DNA of 64,000 bases from Diploptera punctata (GCA_030220185.1 JASPKZ010004563.1:62001-126000), one strand, 5' to 3'. Numbered from the stretch's first letter, positions 10,196 to 19,939 are shown. Notes: a model not told the origin generated them from the letters alone. Program-made: numbers and translations.

Positions 10196-11094
10196 GAGCA
10201 ATGTCTTCATTTAATACTTAGAGTACCCCACAGCTTTAATCACTGTTTGGCATCGTCGTTGCATTGAATTTACTAATTTTTTTAATTGTCTCAGTTGGGA
10301 TTTTACCTCGTTCTTCTCTAATGAAACATTTTATCTCATCTTTTGAATTCCCTTTCCTTTTACGGACATTTTTCTTCAACTCGACCCAAAAATTCTATAT
10401 TGGATTTAGATCAGCTGACTGTGGAGTTGTTCTCAGCTGCCTCGGAACGTTCCAGATCAACCAAAGCTTGTTAATGTCTGCAGTATGTTTACTGTCATTG
10501 TCTTGTTGGAATATGCAATTCTGTCCTGTCCATTTTTATGGCATTTTATTTTACATTTTCCTTCTTTATCCTGTTGTAATGCCACTTATCCATTATTCCG
10601 TAAATGAAGTGCAGGTTTCCAACCCCGATGGAAGACATACATGCCCAGATCATAACTGGACCTCTTCCGTGTTTCACAGTCGGAAGAGTATTCACCTTAT
10701 CATCAGCAGTGTTATGTTTCCTCTAAACCCTTATTATGCCATCTGATCCGAAGATATTTAATTTGCTTCATCGGACCAAAATACACGATCCCAAAACTCC
10801 TGTGATTTGTTTACGTGCTCTTTTGTAAAGAGTATTCTTGTAGCACAACTTTTTTCTCTTACGTATGGCCTTTTTCGCGGTCAGGGGTCATGATAATTAT
10901 GCGACCACATCTCACAACGAACAGTCTGATTTCTCATTTGCTTTCTACCATGGACCTAAGTTCCGGGACACTAATCGGAGGATTTGTTCTAACATGTCTG
11001 AGTATAAAACTTTCTTCTCTTCCGTTTATTATTTTTTCTCTAGCGTTACGCTGAAAATGTTCTATGATACCTTCATACTTGAACTTGTTAAATA

Positions 11095-11515
11095 GTAGTA
11101 GTAGGACTTTATTAGACAAAAAGTAAGATATTTACAAATATGGGTCGCACGGGCAGTAAGCCGTACGTGCTGTTGACAATCCGTTACAATAAAGTAATAA
11201 TTGGTACTAGTGTAAAGAAAAATAAACAACAAAAACAGCAATAACATTACAATTACATAAAGAAAACACAATAATATTACAATTAAGTAATAACACAATA
11301 GCATTATACACTAAAAAACATTAACATTACAATTACATAAAGAAAACACATTAATATTACAATTAAATAATAACACAATAGCATTATACACTAATTAATT
11401 TATATATAATTGTTAATAATTAATGGTATTGCATTTTGATAACATATATTTATTCATGAATGGGTGTTGTCCTTATTTTTCGCGTTTTGTCCAGAAATTT
11501 ATCGAGGTTTATCCC
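11095..11515 (-). mobile_element. Retro-insertion with 13-bp TSD inside the Tc1 relic
   Basis: AACTTGTTAAATA occurs at 11082-11094 and again at 11516-11528, and removing the 421 bp between them rejoins the transposase reading (FNK then KYEG). On the minus strand the insert ends CTAATAAAGTCCTACTACTAC, with an AATAAA-like signal and a (TAC)n tail, as expected of a LINE 3' end from a Jockey/I/CR1-like family. It is 5' truncated and carries no reverse transcriptase. Confidence 0.85.
11241..11410 (+). repeat. Two ~85-bp tandem repeats within the retro-insertion
   Basis: The block ACATTACAATTACATAAAGA ... AGCATTATACACTA occurs twice in direct orientation with few differences. It is probably a repeated 3' untranslated region of the inserted LINE. 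Confidence 0.85.
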
Positions 11516-11921
11516 AACTTGTTAAATATGTACTGTACAGTAGCATGTGATTTGCCCACTCTATTGCCTATTTCTTTCAGTGATTTACCTCTTAAAGCAA
11601 GGTTGGCAATAATTCTCTGTAAGTCTGAACTTAACTGCATTATCTTCTCTATTTTGTACACAAATGAAGAAAGTACGTAAATGCTATGAAATAACCCTCT
11701 CTACTCATTCATTTGAGTAGGTAGCGCAACATATGTTTATAAAACACAAAGGATAGAGACAACATTATTTGAGTGTATGAACAAGACTGTTGCATTTCAG
11801 TTCCATACACGGTGCTATGCTAAAGTAATGATGAGTTTCCCAAATTAATATAAACGTGCTACAATATTATACTAATTGCCATACGTTTCCGTAACACAGC
11901 TAGCACTATTAAGCGGCATAG

Positions 11922-12408
11922 TAAATAAATAATAGATAAAAAACTAAAACAACACGCTTTATTAGAAAACGGAACTAAAAAATGAAAAAAATAATTTTAA
12001 TTTCCAACAGGCTTGGGATAAAATTAAAGTGGTCAACAAAAAAAAAATCATCTCCAACACATCTAGAAGAAAATTAGAGTCATCTATAAAAAATAATTTT
12101 ACCGTCAAAAGCGTGGGGTGCTCTATATCAATTGATATATTTGATATTAAACAGATATTGGTTAAAGTAAAGTATCCTAGAAGAAAACGTAAAAACCATA
12201 AAAAGCACCCCACGCTTTTGATGGTAAAATAATTTTTTTCTTGTAGATAACTGTACGTTTTATTTTATATGTGTTGGAGATGCTTTTTTTGTTGACCACT
12301 TTAATTTTAGCCCAAGCGTGTTGGAAATTAAAATTAGTTTTAATTTTTTTAGTTCGGTTTTCTAATAAAGCGTGTTGTTTTAGTTTTTAACTATTATTCA
12401 TTTTTTAA
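11922..12408. repeat. Foldback hairpin of composite element CE1
   Basis: Left arm 11922-12121 and right arm 12204-12408 are near-perfect inverted copies around an ~82-bp loop. Landmarks run outward in mirror order: AAAGCGTGGGG/CCCCACGCTTT, CCAACA.GCTTGGGAT/CCCAAGCGTGTTGG, AACACGCTTTATTAG/CTAATAAAGCGTGTT and AAACTAAAAC/GTTTTAGTTT. The motif AGCGTG thus recurs three times per arm. The loop contains ATATCAATTGATAT, itself palindromic. Confidence 0.9.
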
Positions 12409-12523
12409 ATTTTAGTTTGGGTTTCTAAGCGTGTTGTTTTAGTTTTTTAAAACTATTATTTATTTTTTTAAATTTTTAGTTTAATTGATTGTCATAAACC
12501 GGAATCTCATGAAAATGTAATTG

Positions 12524-12640
12524 CTGGCAACGGGAAGATATCACATCTATAATTTCCTAGTAAAGCTGCAAAGCATAGCATGAAAATGCTATGGTTGCAG
12601 TGAAAGACCTGCCTTCGGGCAGAATTACTATGGATGGATG
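12524..12640 (+). mobile_element. SINE-A 3' fragment
   Basis: CAACGGGAAG..., CTAGTAAAGCTGCAAAG, AGCATGAAAATGCTATG and CCTTCGGGCAGAATTACTATGG match the 3' half of the SINE at 16288-16604. The head is absent. It separates the CE1 foldback from its tRNA-Tyr-like part. Confidence 0.85.
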
Positions 12641-12660
12641 GAATACTCTTCTAAAAAATC

Positions 12661-12752
12661 ATCCGCGCCGGATTTGAACCAGTAACCTACGGAATATTGA
12701 AATTATATACCACTACGGGCCACCGCTCTACCAACTGAGCTCTTAAAACGAT
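12661..12752 (-). other. tRNA-Tyr-like sequence with intron (in CE1)
   Basis: The minus strand reads AGCTCAGTTGGTAGAGCGGT, an anticodon arm with an ~18-nt insert containing GTGGTATATAATTTCA, then GGTTACTGGTTCAAATCCGG. The layout is that of intron-containing eukaryotic tRNA-Tyr. The anticodon arm has changed (CCCGTAG) and the acceptor stem no longer pairs, so it is not functional. Confidence 0.75.
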
Positions 12753-13018
12753 TGACTAAAACGTCGATAAGTCCGCAACCTATTATACCGTTTATTATTT
12801 TATTTTTTGATGAATCTGTTCAGGATTTTAGAAAGAAATAATGAAATGATTGTATTGTCATGAATCCTTTACAAGTATACAAAGTTCCAAGTCGATTCAA
12901 TGTTTTTAAGTGGGCGAAAATCATGTTCAAAGATTCCTTTACACAGATACAGGTCCGTTACATAGACAGATACAGGTCAAGCTAATATAAAGCGTGTAAT
13001 AAATAATAGTTTTGAAAA

Positions 13019-13189
13019 ACTAAAACAACACACTTTATTAGAAAACCGAACTAAAAAATGAAAAATAATTTAAATTTCCAACACGCTTAGGATAAAATTA
13101 AAGTGGCCAACAAAAGAATCATCTCCAACACATATAGAATAAAACTAGAGATATCTACAAATAAATAATAGTTTTAAAAAACTAAAACA
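13019..13189. repeat. Extra foldback left half-arm
   Basis: Follows the end of CE1 directly. It repeats the arm block (AAACTAAAACAACACACTTT ... ATAAAACTAGAG) that starts again at 13159-13200, so two left half-arms lie in tandem ahead of CE2. Confidence 0.75.
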
Positions 13190-13454
13190 ACACGCTTTAT
13201 TAGAAAACCGAACTAAAAAATTAAAAATAATTGTAATTTTCAATACGCTTGGGATAAAAGTAAAGTGATCAACAAAAAGATCATCTCCAACACATATATA
13301 ATAAAACTAGAGTTATGAACAAAAAGAAAATAATTTTACCATCTAAAGCGTGGTGTGCTCTATATCAATTAATATATTTGATAATAAACAGATATTGGTA
13401 AAAGTAAAGTCGCTAAGAAGAAAATGTAAAAATCATAAAAAGCACCCCACGCTT

Positions 13455-13598
13455 CACTGGCACTATCGAACCCGTAGGTTCATGGCCGCGCGGACATAAG
13501 CTCTCCATACATCCCTATCCTGAGCTAATGCTTTCCAATCATTATCTGTATAATCTACTTCCCTCAAATCATAGTTAATGTTATTCTCCCACCTCATT
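13455..13598 (-). mobile_element. RTE-A 3'-end insertion nested in CE2, 9-bp TSD
   Basis: A 144-bp piece of the RTE-A 3' terminus (CACTGGCACTATCGAACCCG ... CTCCCACCTCATT) is flanked by CCCACGCTT at 13446-13454 and 13599-13607. It shows severe 5' truncation after target-primed reverse transcription into a CE foldback arm. Confidence 0.92.
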
Positions 13599-13904
13599 CC
13601 CACGCTTTTGATGGTAAAATTATTTTATTTTTGTTGATAACTCTAGTTTTATTCTATATGTGTTGGAGATGATTTTTAAGTTGGCCACTTTAATTTTATC
13701 CCAAGCGTGTGGGAAATTGAAATTATTTTCCATTTTTTAGTTCGGTTTTCTAATAAAGCGTGTTGTTTTAGTTTTTAAAATTATTATTTATTTTTTTAGT
13801 TTTTAGTTTTAATATTTTACAGAATAAGATAAATATGTAAATATCTTTAAATTCGATACTATTGTGGTATGAGCTAAAAGTAATACTCTTCTAAAAAAAA
13901 ATTC

Positions 13905-13990
13905 TCCCAGCCGCATTTGAACCAGCGACCTATGGATTACTGAAATTATATACCACTACAGTTCACCGCTCTACCAACTGAGCTCTTACA
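13905..13990 (-). other. tRNA-Tyr-like sequence with intron (in CE2)
   Basis: The minus strand gives CAGTTGGTAGAGCGGTG, AACTGTAG (anticodon GTA kept), an intron-like GTGGTATATAATTTCAGTA, then ATCCATAGGTCGCTGGTTC. The match to tRNA-Tyr is strong. The acceptor stem is decayed, and the 3' side reads GCGGCTGGG instead of a partner for the 5' side. Confidence 0.8.
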
Positions 13991-14005
13991 ACGATTGACT
14001 AAAAA

Positions 14006-15018
14006 GTCGACAAGTCCGCAATCTATTATACCAGTTTTCATTTTTTTTTATTTTCTATGATTCTGGCCAAAATATTAGAAACGAAATATGAAATTATTGT
14101 ATTGTCACGGGACCTTTACAAGTATACAAAGTTTCAAGTCGATCCAATGTTTCTAAGTGGGTGAAAATCGTGTTCAAAGATTCCGTTACATAGATACAAA
14201 GACACTTTTTTGATTTTCTGATGATTATAGCCAGGATTTTAGAAAACAAATATGAAATTATTGTATTGTCACGGGTCCTTTACAAGTATACAAAGTTTCA
14301 AGTCAATCCAATGATTTTAACTTGGTAAAAATCGCGTTGAAATATTCCGTTACATAGATAGATAGTTAGATAGATAGATACAGGTCAAGCTAATATAAAG
14401 CGTGTAAAAATAATTTTACTATCAAAAGCGTGGGGTGCTCTATATCAATGAATATATTTGATAATAAACAGATATTGGTAAAAGTAAAGTCTTTAAGAAG
14501 AAAAGTCGACAAGTCCGCAAACCTATTATACCAGTTTTCATTTTTTTTTATTTTCTATGATTCTGGCCAAGATTTTAGAAACGAAATATGAAATTATTGT
14601 ATTGCCACGGGACCTTTACAAGTATACAAAGTTTCAAGTCGATCCAATGTTTCTAAGTGGGTGAAAATCGTGTTCAAAAATTCCGTTACATAGATACAAA
14701 GACACTTTTTTTGATTTTCTGATGATTATAGCCAGGATTTTAGAAAACAAATATGAAATTATTGTATTGTTACGGGTCCTTTACAAGTATACAAAGTTTC
14801 AAGTCGATCCAATGTTCCTAAGTGGGTGAAAATCGTGTTCAAAGATTCCGTTACATAGATACAAAGACACTTTTTTGATTTTCTGATGATTCTGGCCAGG
14901 ATTTTAGAAAACAAATATGAAATTATTGTATTGTCACGGGTCCTTTACAAGTATACAAAGTTTCAAGTCAATCCAATGATTTTAACTTGGTGAAAATCGC
15001 GTTGAAATATTCCGTTAC

Positions 15019-15077
<59 letters not shown>

Positions 15078-15202
15078 CAGGTCAAGCTAATATAAAGCGT
15101 GTAAAAATAATTTTACTATCAAAAGCGTGGGGTGCTCTATATCAATGAATATATTTGATAATAAACAGATATTGGTAAAAGTAAAGTCTTTAAGAAGAAA
15201 AT
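14006..15202 (-). repeat. Tandem segmental duplication of the CE 170-bp-unit block
   Basis: The stretch from GTCGACAAGTCCGCAA at 14006 to GTCTTTAAGAAGAAAA at about 14500 is repeated from 14502 to 15202. The second copy has three ~170-bp units (starting near 14533, 14704, 14873) instead of two, and a longer GATA tract at 15021-15077. Each unit carries GGCCAxxATTTTAGAAA, ACAAGTATACAAAGTTTCAA, GTCxATCCAATG and TTCCGTTACATAGATA. Both copies end with ATAAAGCGTGTAA and restart in the foldback interior. Confidence 0.85.
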
Positions 15203-15530
15203 GTAAAAACCATAAAAAGCACTCCACGCGTTTGATGATAAAATTATATCTTTTTAGATAACTATAGTTTTATTCTATATGTGTTGGAGATGATTTTTTT
15301 GTTGACGCTTTAATTTTATCCCAAGCGTGTTGGAAATGAAAGTTATTTTTCATTTTTTAGTTCGGTTTTTCTAATAAAGCGTGTTGTTTTAGTTTTTTTA
15401 AACTATTATTTATTTTTTAGTTTTAATATTTTACAGAATAAGATAAAAATGTAAATATCTTTAAATTCGATACTATTGTAGTATGAGCTAAAAGTAATAA
15501 TCTTCTAAAAAAATCCTCCGCGCCTTGTAT
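15103..15530. repeat. Right part of a CE foldback plus spacer
   Basis: Runs from a foldback loop (GTGGGGTGCTCTATATCAAT) through a right arm ending AATAAAGCGTGTTG near 15383, then AATATTTTACAGAATAAGAT and GTATGAGCTAAAAGTAATAA, the spacer that precedes the tRNA-Tyr-like part in CE2. It stops at TCCTCCGCGCC, where that part should begin. Confidence 0.7.
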
Positions 15531-15710
15531 TCAGACTTATTTCCCGAAAAATTCGATGTTATCTAAGAACAACGTTTGTATCGATGGCAGTTACGTACAC
15601 AATTCAGTCATATGGCGGGTAAAAGTAGCGCCACGGTTCCGCCAACACCAAGTCAGCGTAGTAATATCTTGTGAAAGTTTGTTTACAGTACAACTGGAAC
15701 TTACTTTTGA
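15531..15710. other. Unassigned sequence
   Basis: No motif recognised between the CE array and the long-TIR element. Confidence 0.4.
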
Positions 15711-15719
15711 TATAGTACA

Positions 15720-16246
15720 GGATTTTTCATAATTTCTATTACAAAGTTCTAGGGGTTGTAGAGGGAACTTAGTAGATAAGGTTTTGAATAGGAACCCATG
15801 TCCGGAAACTTACCATTTCGATGTAAAATGAGTTTGAAGATCGAAACACAATGGGCTGGTGTCGCGTGTCTTGTGTTTCAGAATAAGTGTTACAGACTTC
15901 TAGGAGTTGTACTGTAAGTGTGGTTCCACGTGGCGACTTTGTTGTTCGTTGCACGTACTGTACCTGCGACGCATGTTTTCGTACACACGCACCACAAGAC
16001 CTGGTGTGTGCTCAAGAATTTTTACTGTCGCCAGAATTCGTGAAAGATGTTCCTCCGGCCCCTATATGTCTGTAATACTTATTCTGAAACAGAAGACACA
16101 CGATATCAGCCCAATGTGTTTCGATTTTCAAACTTATTTTACATCGAAATGCTACATTTCCAGACATGGGTTCCTTATCAAAACCTTACCTACTAGGTCC
16201 TCTCTACAACCCCCAGAGGTTTGTAATAGGAATTACGAATCACCCG
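15720..16246. mobile_element. Long-TIR DNA element with perfect 9-bp TSD
   Basis: TATAGTACA stands at 15711-15719 and 16247-16255. The 527-bp element has terminal inverted repeats of about 185 bp (15720-15904 against 16062-16246), for example CCCATGTCCGGAAACTTACC facing GGAACCCATGTCTGGAAATG on the other strand. The block TTACAAAGTTCTAGGGGTTG near the outer end recurs as TTACAGACTTCTAGGAGTTG near the inner end of the left TIR. Long TIRs with a 9-bp TSD are typical of Mutator-like elements, although the outer TIR also resembles the relic at 39049-39510, which carries a different transposase. No gene is inside. Confidence 0.85.
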
Positions 16247-16287
16247 TATAGTACATAATTCAATAGTAGAGGATATGCTTACATACC

Positions 16288-16604
16288 GCTGTGGTCTCGA
16301 GGTAGCGTGCTGCCTTGTCACGCAGCGGGCCCGGGTTCGATCCCCGGGCGGGGCAGTTTTTCTGGGTGAGATTTTTGTCGGGTTTTTTCCTCACCTGTAA
16401 GACAAATGTCAGGAAAACTTTAAGGCCCCGAAATCATATGGCCATCATCCTTATCATTATCATCATCATCCTTCACCGGTGTGGAAAGCAACGGGAAGCT
16501 ACCACACCTACAATTCGCTAGTAAAGCTGCAAAGGATAGCATGAAAATGCTATGATTGCAGTGAAAGACCTGCCCTCGGGCAGAATTACAATGAATGGAT
16601 GGAT
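16288..16604 (+). mobile_element. SINE-A copy, near full length, tRNA-Asp-like head
   Basis: The head GTGGTCTCGAGGTAGCGTGC, then CTTGTCACG (GTC at the anticodon position) and GGTTCGATCCCCGGGCGGGG (T-arm plus acceptor) resemble tRNA-Asp. The body contains CTGTAAGACAAATGTCAGGA, a (ATC)n-like CATCATCC stretch, CACCGGTGTGGAAAGCAACG and the hairpin AGCATGAAAATGCT, ending in (GGAT)n. A second copy is at 50114-50455 and a 3' piece at 12524-12640. Confidence 0.88.
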
Positions 16605-16950
16605 GCTTACACATCTTGTCATGTCCATTTTCGGTGTAAATCGTTTTAAAATATGATCATGAGAATTTCCTGAATAGCTCTATTCCTTGTGGATTAAGGA
16701 GATGGTTTGAAGGACAAGTAATGGAGCAGCCAGTCTGTGTTATAATTAATATTTTTCATCTGGAAACTTCTTCAGGATGATTAATTGCTCAAAGAGAAAA
16801 CTGATTGAATTATTCCTGACAATTCGCCTCCGCTTCGCGTTAACAAATGTTCTTTATCTCGCACAAATCAATATTGGCTTCAAGAGGCACACGTTTCTTC
16901 CCACAATAAGTTGCTATTACACAAGGGCATGACATATCGCAGTACAAGCC
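16605..16950. other. Intergenic stretch, nothing recognised
   Basis: No coding motif or repeat pair was seen. Confidence 0.4.
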
Positions 16951-17000
16951 GGAAGGTCGAGGATTCGAGTCTCGATGGGGTCAAGATTTTTAAACTGACC
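16951..17000 (+). other. tRNA-like T-arm fragment (SINE head)
   Basis: AGGTCGAGGATTCGAGTCTC followed by GATGGGGTCA has the form of a SINE T-arm (G-A-T-T-C-G-A-G-T-C), most like the head of SINE-D. No body follows, because a CR1-like 3' end begins at 17024. Confidence 0.4.
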
Positions 17001-17023
17001 ATAACCTTCTGCCGGTACAGTTA

Positions 17024-17106
17024 TATTAATAAAATCTTTATTTTACCTGGCAGAGTTAATTCCTTAAAACCTTGTCTACCACTCAACCAGGTTAAAAAAA
17101 TACAAA
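17024..17106 (-). mobile_element. CR1-like LINE 3' end fragment
   Basis: Inverted, it reads CCTGGTTGAGTGGTAGACAA, GGAATTAACTCTGCCAGGTAA, AATAAA. This is the 3' terminus that follows the CR1-like ORF at 62327-63268. The central AAGGCCTTAAGGCCTT palindrome has decayed here. Confidence 0.8.
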
Positions 17107-17684
17107 AATGACTTTGACACCTAACTAATGTTTTCCATAATGCATATTTTTACACACTAGCCGCTGGATATCCGGCTCTGAAGTTTAGGTTATACGAGGG
17201 GTAAAGGGAGAACTCGCCCTCTACTGCCAATAAGGAAATGGTTGAAATGGGAGTGAACGTCTGTCACAACCAATCACTGCTCTTGACGTAGCTATAGCAC
17301 GCTAGTAAGGTTTAAAATTGCTGATATGTTGTCAGCTGTATGTCTGCTAACCGCATACATAAAGCGACCCCTCCCACTGAATATCCATATCGGCAACACT
17401 GTCTTGAAAACGTCAGGGCCGGATAATCAGTGGCTGCAGTGTAGTTAGCTGACGAAGCGATTGTATTTGTTTCAAGTTAGTTCCGGAAGAGATGTGCTCA
17501 GCTTATTTGTTAGACTGGAGCGAGAAATAAAATCTAATTACATTTTTCGCTTAATGAGGTCGTTGTAGAATTTACTGATTGCATAACACAGTCTTCTGTT
17601 CCTGATTAAAATTATCTTAATAACAGCTGATGATTTGTTTGCTTTTCCTTTCATTGAAAACTGATTCAAATAATGTATTTTACA
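17107..17684. other. Unassigned stretch
   Basis: No open frame or known repeat was recognised. It is somewhat richer in GC around 17160-17460 than its surroundings. Confidence 0.4.
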
Positions 17685-18096
17685 GATACGAAACATGGAC
17701 TCTTATTTTAAGTGAGGAGAGAATATTACGAGTATTTGAGAATAAAGTTCTTAGGAACATTTTTGAACCAAAGAGAGACTTATAGACAGGTGAATGTAAC
17801 AGTGAGCTACATGGTCTTATAGGAAACCAGATATAATAAGAACAGAAGTATCGTAGATTGAGACTTTAAAACAGTTGATTAAAAAACTCACTTAATATTT
17901 CCTTAGACAATGTAGTGTATATAACGCCCAGTTGGTATACCAAGAATGAGGTGAGAGAATAACATTAACTATGATTTGAGGGAAGTAGATTATACAGGGA
18001 CTGATTGAAAAGCATTAGCTCAGGATAGGGATGTATGGAGAGCTTATGTCCACGCGGCCATGAACCTACGGGTTCGATAGTGCCAGTGAGTAAGTA
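17685..18096 (+). pseudogene. RTE-A 3' fragment
   Basis: Starts at the codons for CETWTLI and continues through EENKVL-like and RDVWRAYVHAAMNLRVR-like sequence to the normal terminus CCAGTGAGTAAG. Frames are broken and about 100 bp of the basic region is rearranged near 17880-17940 (GTATATAACGCCCAGTTGG). Confidence 0.88.
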
Positions 18097-18121
18097 TGTA
18101 GTGTATGCAACCGTGTTCTAG

Positions 18122-18130
18122 GTATGTTAT

Positions 18131-18190
<60 letters not shown>

Positions 18191-18227
18191 TTTGCACTTT
18201 CTTTAACAAGCCAATTATCTAATCAAA

Positions 18228-18290
<63 letters not shown>
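18122..18290 (+). repeat. Two (ATT)n tracts
   Basis: ATT repeats at about 18122-18186 and 18228-18290, separated by a ~40-bp unique spacer. Confidence 0.9.
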
Positions 18291-18343
18291 TTCACATTTT
18301 TTCCCTTCTCATCTGTATATTGTGTAACCTATGCCTGTTATGC

Positions 18344-18672
18344 ATGAACAGACAGGTGAATGGAAAAAACTACATAATAGTGAGCTACATGGTCTTTATA
18401 GGAAGACAGATATAATAAAACAGTTAAGTCTCGTAGACTGCGATTGGCAGGACATATGGCACGAATGGGGGATGAAAGAGGTGCATGGAAGCTTCTTGTA
18501 GGAAAAGAAGAGGAAAAACGCCCAGTTTGTAGACAAGAATGAGGTGGGATTTGAGGGAAGTAGATTATACAGAGGATAATTGAAAAACATTAGCTCAGGA
18601 CAGAGAAGTATGGACAGCTTATGTCCTTGTGGCCATGAACCTACGGGTTCGATAGAGCCAGTTGGTTAGTTA
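18344..18672 (+). pseudogene. RTE-A 3' fragment
   Basis: Begins ATGAACAGACAGGTGAATGG (DEQTGEW region) and ends CCAGTTGGTTAGTTA. It carries small deletions, including loss of part of the GRPRMRWEN coding segment near 18540. Confidence 0.88.
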
Positions 18673-18737
18673 TACCTGTTATGTATCATTAATCAACATG
18701 TAGATAATTAATAATTATTATATGTAGGCTATAATAA

Positions 18738-18812
18738 TTTAACCTGGTGAAGTGGAAGCGAAGACTCCATCAGGTTAAATAAACCATTATTATAATAATA
18801 ATAATAATAATA

Positions 18813-18863
<51 letters not shown>

Positions 18864-18865
18864 TT
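18738..18865 (+). mobile_element. CR1-like 3' end variant with AAT/ATT tail
   Basis: AACCTGGTGAAGTGGAAGCG, then TCAGGTTAAATAAACCATTA, has the same layout as the CR1-like 3' end (CCTGGT..AGTGG....CAGGTAAAATAAAGCTATT). The tail switches from (AAT)n to (ATT)n, so it can fold on itself. Confidence 0.55.
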
Positions 18866-19930
18866 GACCCAGATGAATTATATATAAATGGGGTAAAGAT
18901 AAACAAGAGCGATAGTTTCTGTTATTTAGGATCAATTATAGAGAAAGATGGAACATCAAGTAAAGAAATAGCAAAAGTAATGGAAGAAAAACTATAGGAA
19001 TGTTAAACTCTGTATTATGGAGTAAAAGCATCATTAACAGAATAAAACCACTTTATAAGTCCATACTAGAAAGTATAATGTTATATGGATCGGAAGTTTG
19101 GACAATGACACAACAACATGCCAACAGAATAATTGTACTTGAAATGGATTTTTGGAGAAAAGCTGCCAGAAAATCTCGATTGGAAATCATTAGAAATACA
19201 GAAATTAGAAAATGGGATAGACCTTGTCGTGGTGGAGGGGCTCAGTACCTAATGACCCAGACGACTAGATAGGGAAGAATGGTTTTAAACTAGCTTGCTA
19301 TCTAGTAAGAGGAGAAGGGAAGCGAACTAGCCCCAACGCGGGAACCTCAACGGCTTCAGAAGCGGAAGAAGAAACTTGTTTTCAACGGTAAAGAAGGCCG
19401 AAGAGAAACCTGTAAGACAAGGGGTAGATTGGACTCCAACGCTAGGAGAACGAAACTCCTAAATAAATCCCCGATCCACTAGGGAATGTGGTTGTGGGTC
19501 TGGGCTGGTAACCCGTCCACGTAAAAAAATTCCAAACTCATCTCTCTCACAGTGTTCAGCCGGACTGAGGTTCAAGGAATGTAGGAAGGCCAGTGAACAG
19601 ATGGACAGAACAACTGTGAAGCGAAATAGGAAATTTGCCTATCCCGTGAAGTGAAGAAGAAGAAGAAGAAGAAAATGGATGCATGCAGAAAGAAATATAA
19701 TGGATGAGATTGAACACAGAAGGCTAATATGGTATGGACAGATAAGAAGAATGCAGAATGGAAGACTACCAAAGGTCATCCATACATGGAAAACTGAAAT
19801 AAGGAGCATAAAAGGAAGACCAAGAACAACCTGGAAGAATAACATTCAACATTCAATGAGGGAATTTGGTTTAACGGATCAAGACACAGAGACAGAGAAC
19901 GATGGAGAAATTTAATTAATGCAAATTTAT
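18866..19930 (+). pseudogene. RTE-G LINE fragment, split by SINE-R
   Basis: Two collinear halves, 18866-19215 and 19679-19930. The first encodes NKSDSFCYLGSIIEKDGTSS, then SILESIMLYGSEVWTMTQQ and EMDFWRKAARKSRLEIIRN. The second continues in frame with MHAERNIMDEIEHRRLIWYG and IKGRPRTTWKNNIQHSMREF. A frameshift lies near 18996. Only the post-RT part survives. The reading frame resumes exactly when the 454-bp insert and one copy of its TSD are removed. Confidence 0.85.
19216..19669 (+). mobile_element. SINE-R: non-autonomous retroelement with RTE-like 5' leader
   Basis: Flanked by AGAAAATGG at 19207-19215 and 19670-19678. It begins GATAGACCTTGTCGTGGTGG, sharing CCTTGTCGTGGTGGAG with the 5' leader of RTE-A (32823-32838), then diverges. 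The tail is GTGAAGTGAAGAAGAAGAAG. It has no coding frame. The 3' half also occurs at 62166-62285 in inverse orientation. Confidence 0.85.
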
Positions 19931-19939
19931 GAATGTGTA

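Larger units (their letters stand above)
10200..11690 (-). pseudogene. Degenerate Tc1-like transposase, split by an insertion
   Basis: Read on the minus strand from about 11690 to 10200. The N-terminal helix-turn-helix KSLKEIGNRVGKSHATVQYI is followed, after a retro-insertion, by KYEGIIEHFQRNAREKIING and TNPPISVPELRSMVE (paired-like DNA binding). The core has VFWSDEA (first Asp), VKHGRGPVMIWACMSS, a decayed QDND second-Asp region and SADLNPIxFLW, where the Glu codon is lost (the codon reads TAG). The C-terminus ends RCQTVIKAVGYSKY with a stop near 10215. Multiple frameshifts make it much older than the Tc1 copy at 3682. Terminal repeats were not identified. Confidence 0.8.
11952..12997 (-). 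mobile_element. Composite element CE1
   Basis: Bounded by ACACGCTTTAT at 11952 and ATAAAGCGTGT ending at 12997. In plus order: foldback hairpin, an inserted SINE-A tail (12524-12640), a minus-strand tRNA-Tyr-like sequence, one ~170-bp unit (about 12790-12960) and the end block GGTCAAGCTAATATAAAGCG. The same order appears in CE2 and, inverted, at 58074-59337, so this is a real mobile unit or a co-amplified block. The 1046-bp length includes the SINE insertion. No protein is encoded. Confidence 0.75.
13190..14405 (-). mobile_element. Composite element CE2
   Basis: Bounded by ACACGCTTTAT at 13190 and ATAAAGCGTGT at 14405. Order: foldback (right arm interrupted by an RTE-A insertion at 13455-13598 with a 9-bp TSD), a spacer AATATTTTACAGAATAAGAT..., a minus-strand tRNA-Tyr-like sequence, two ~170-bp units (about 14033-14205 and 14206-14370) and a short GATA tract. 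It is organised like the copy at 58074-59337 but in the other orientation. Confidence 0.8.

Noticed and set aside
10264..10746. 160-codon plus-strand open frame
   Set aside because: It is antisense to the Tc1-like transposase relic, whose motifs are clear on the minus strand.
15021..15077. GATA tandem array considered as a CRISPR-like or regulatory array
   Set aside because: It is a plain tetranucleotide microsatellite inside the composite element, with no spacers.
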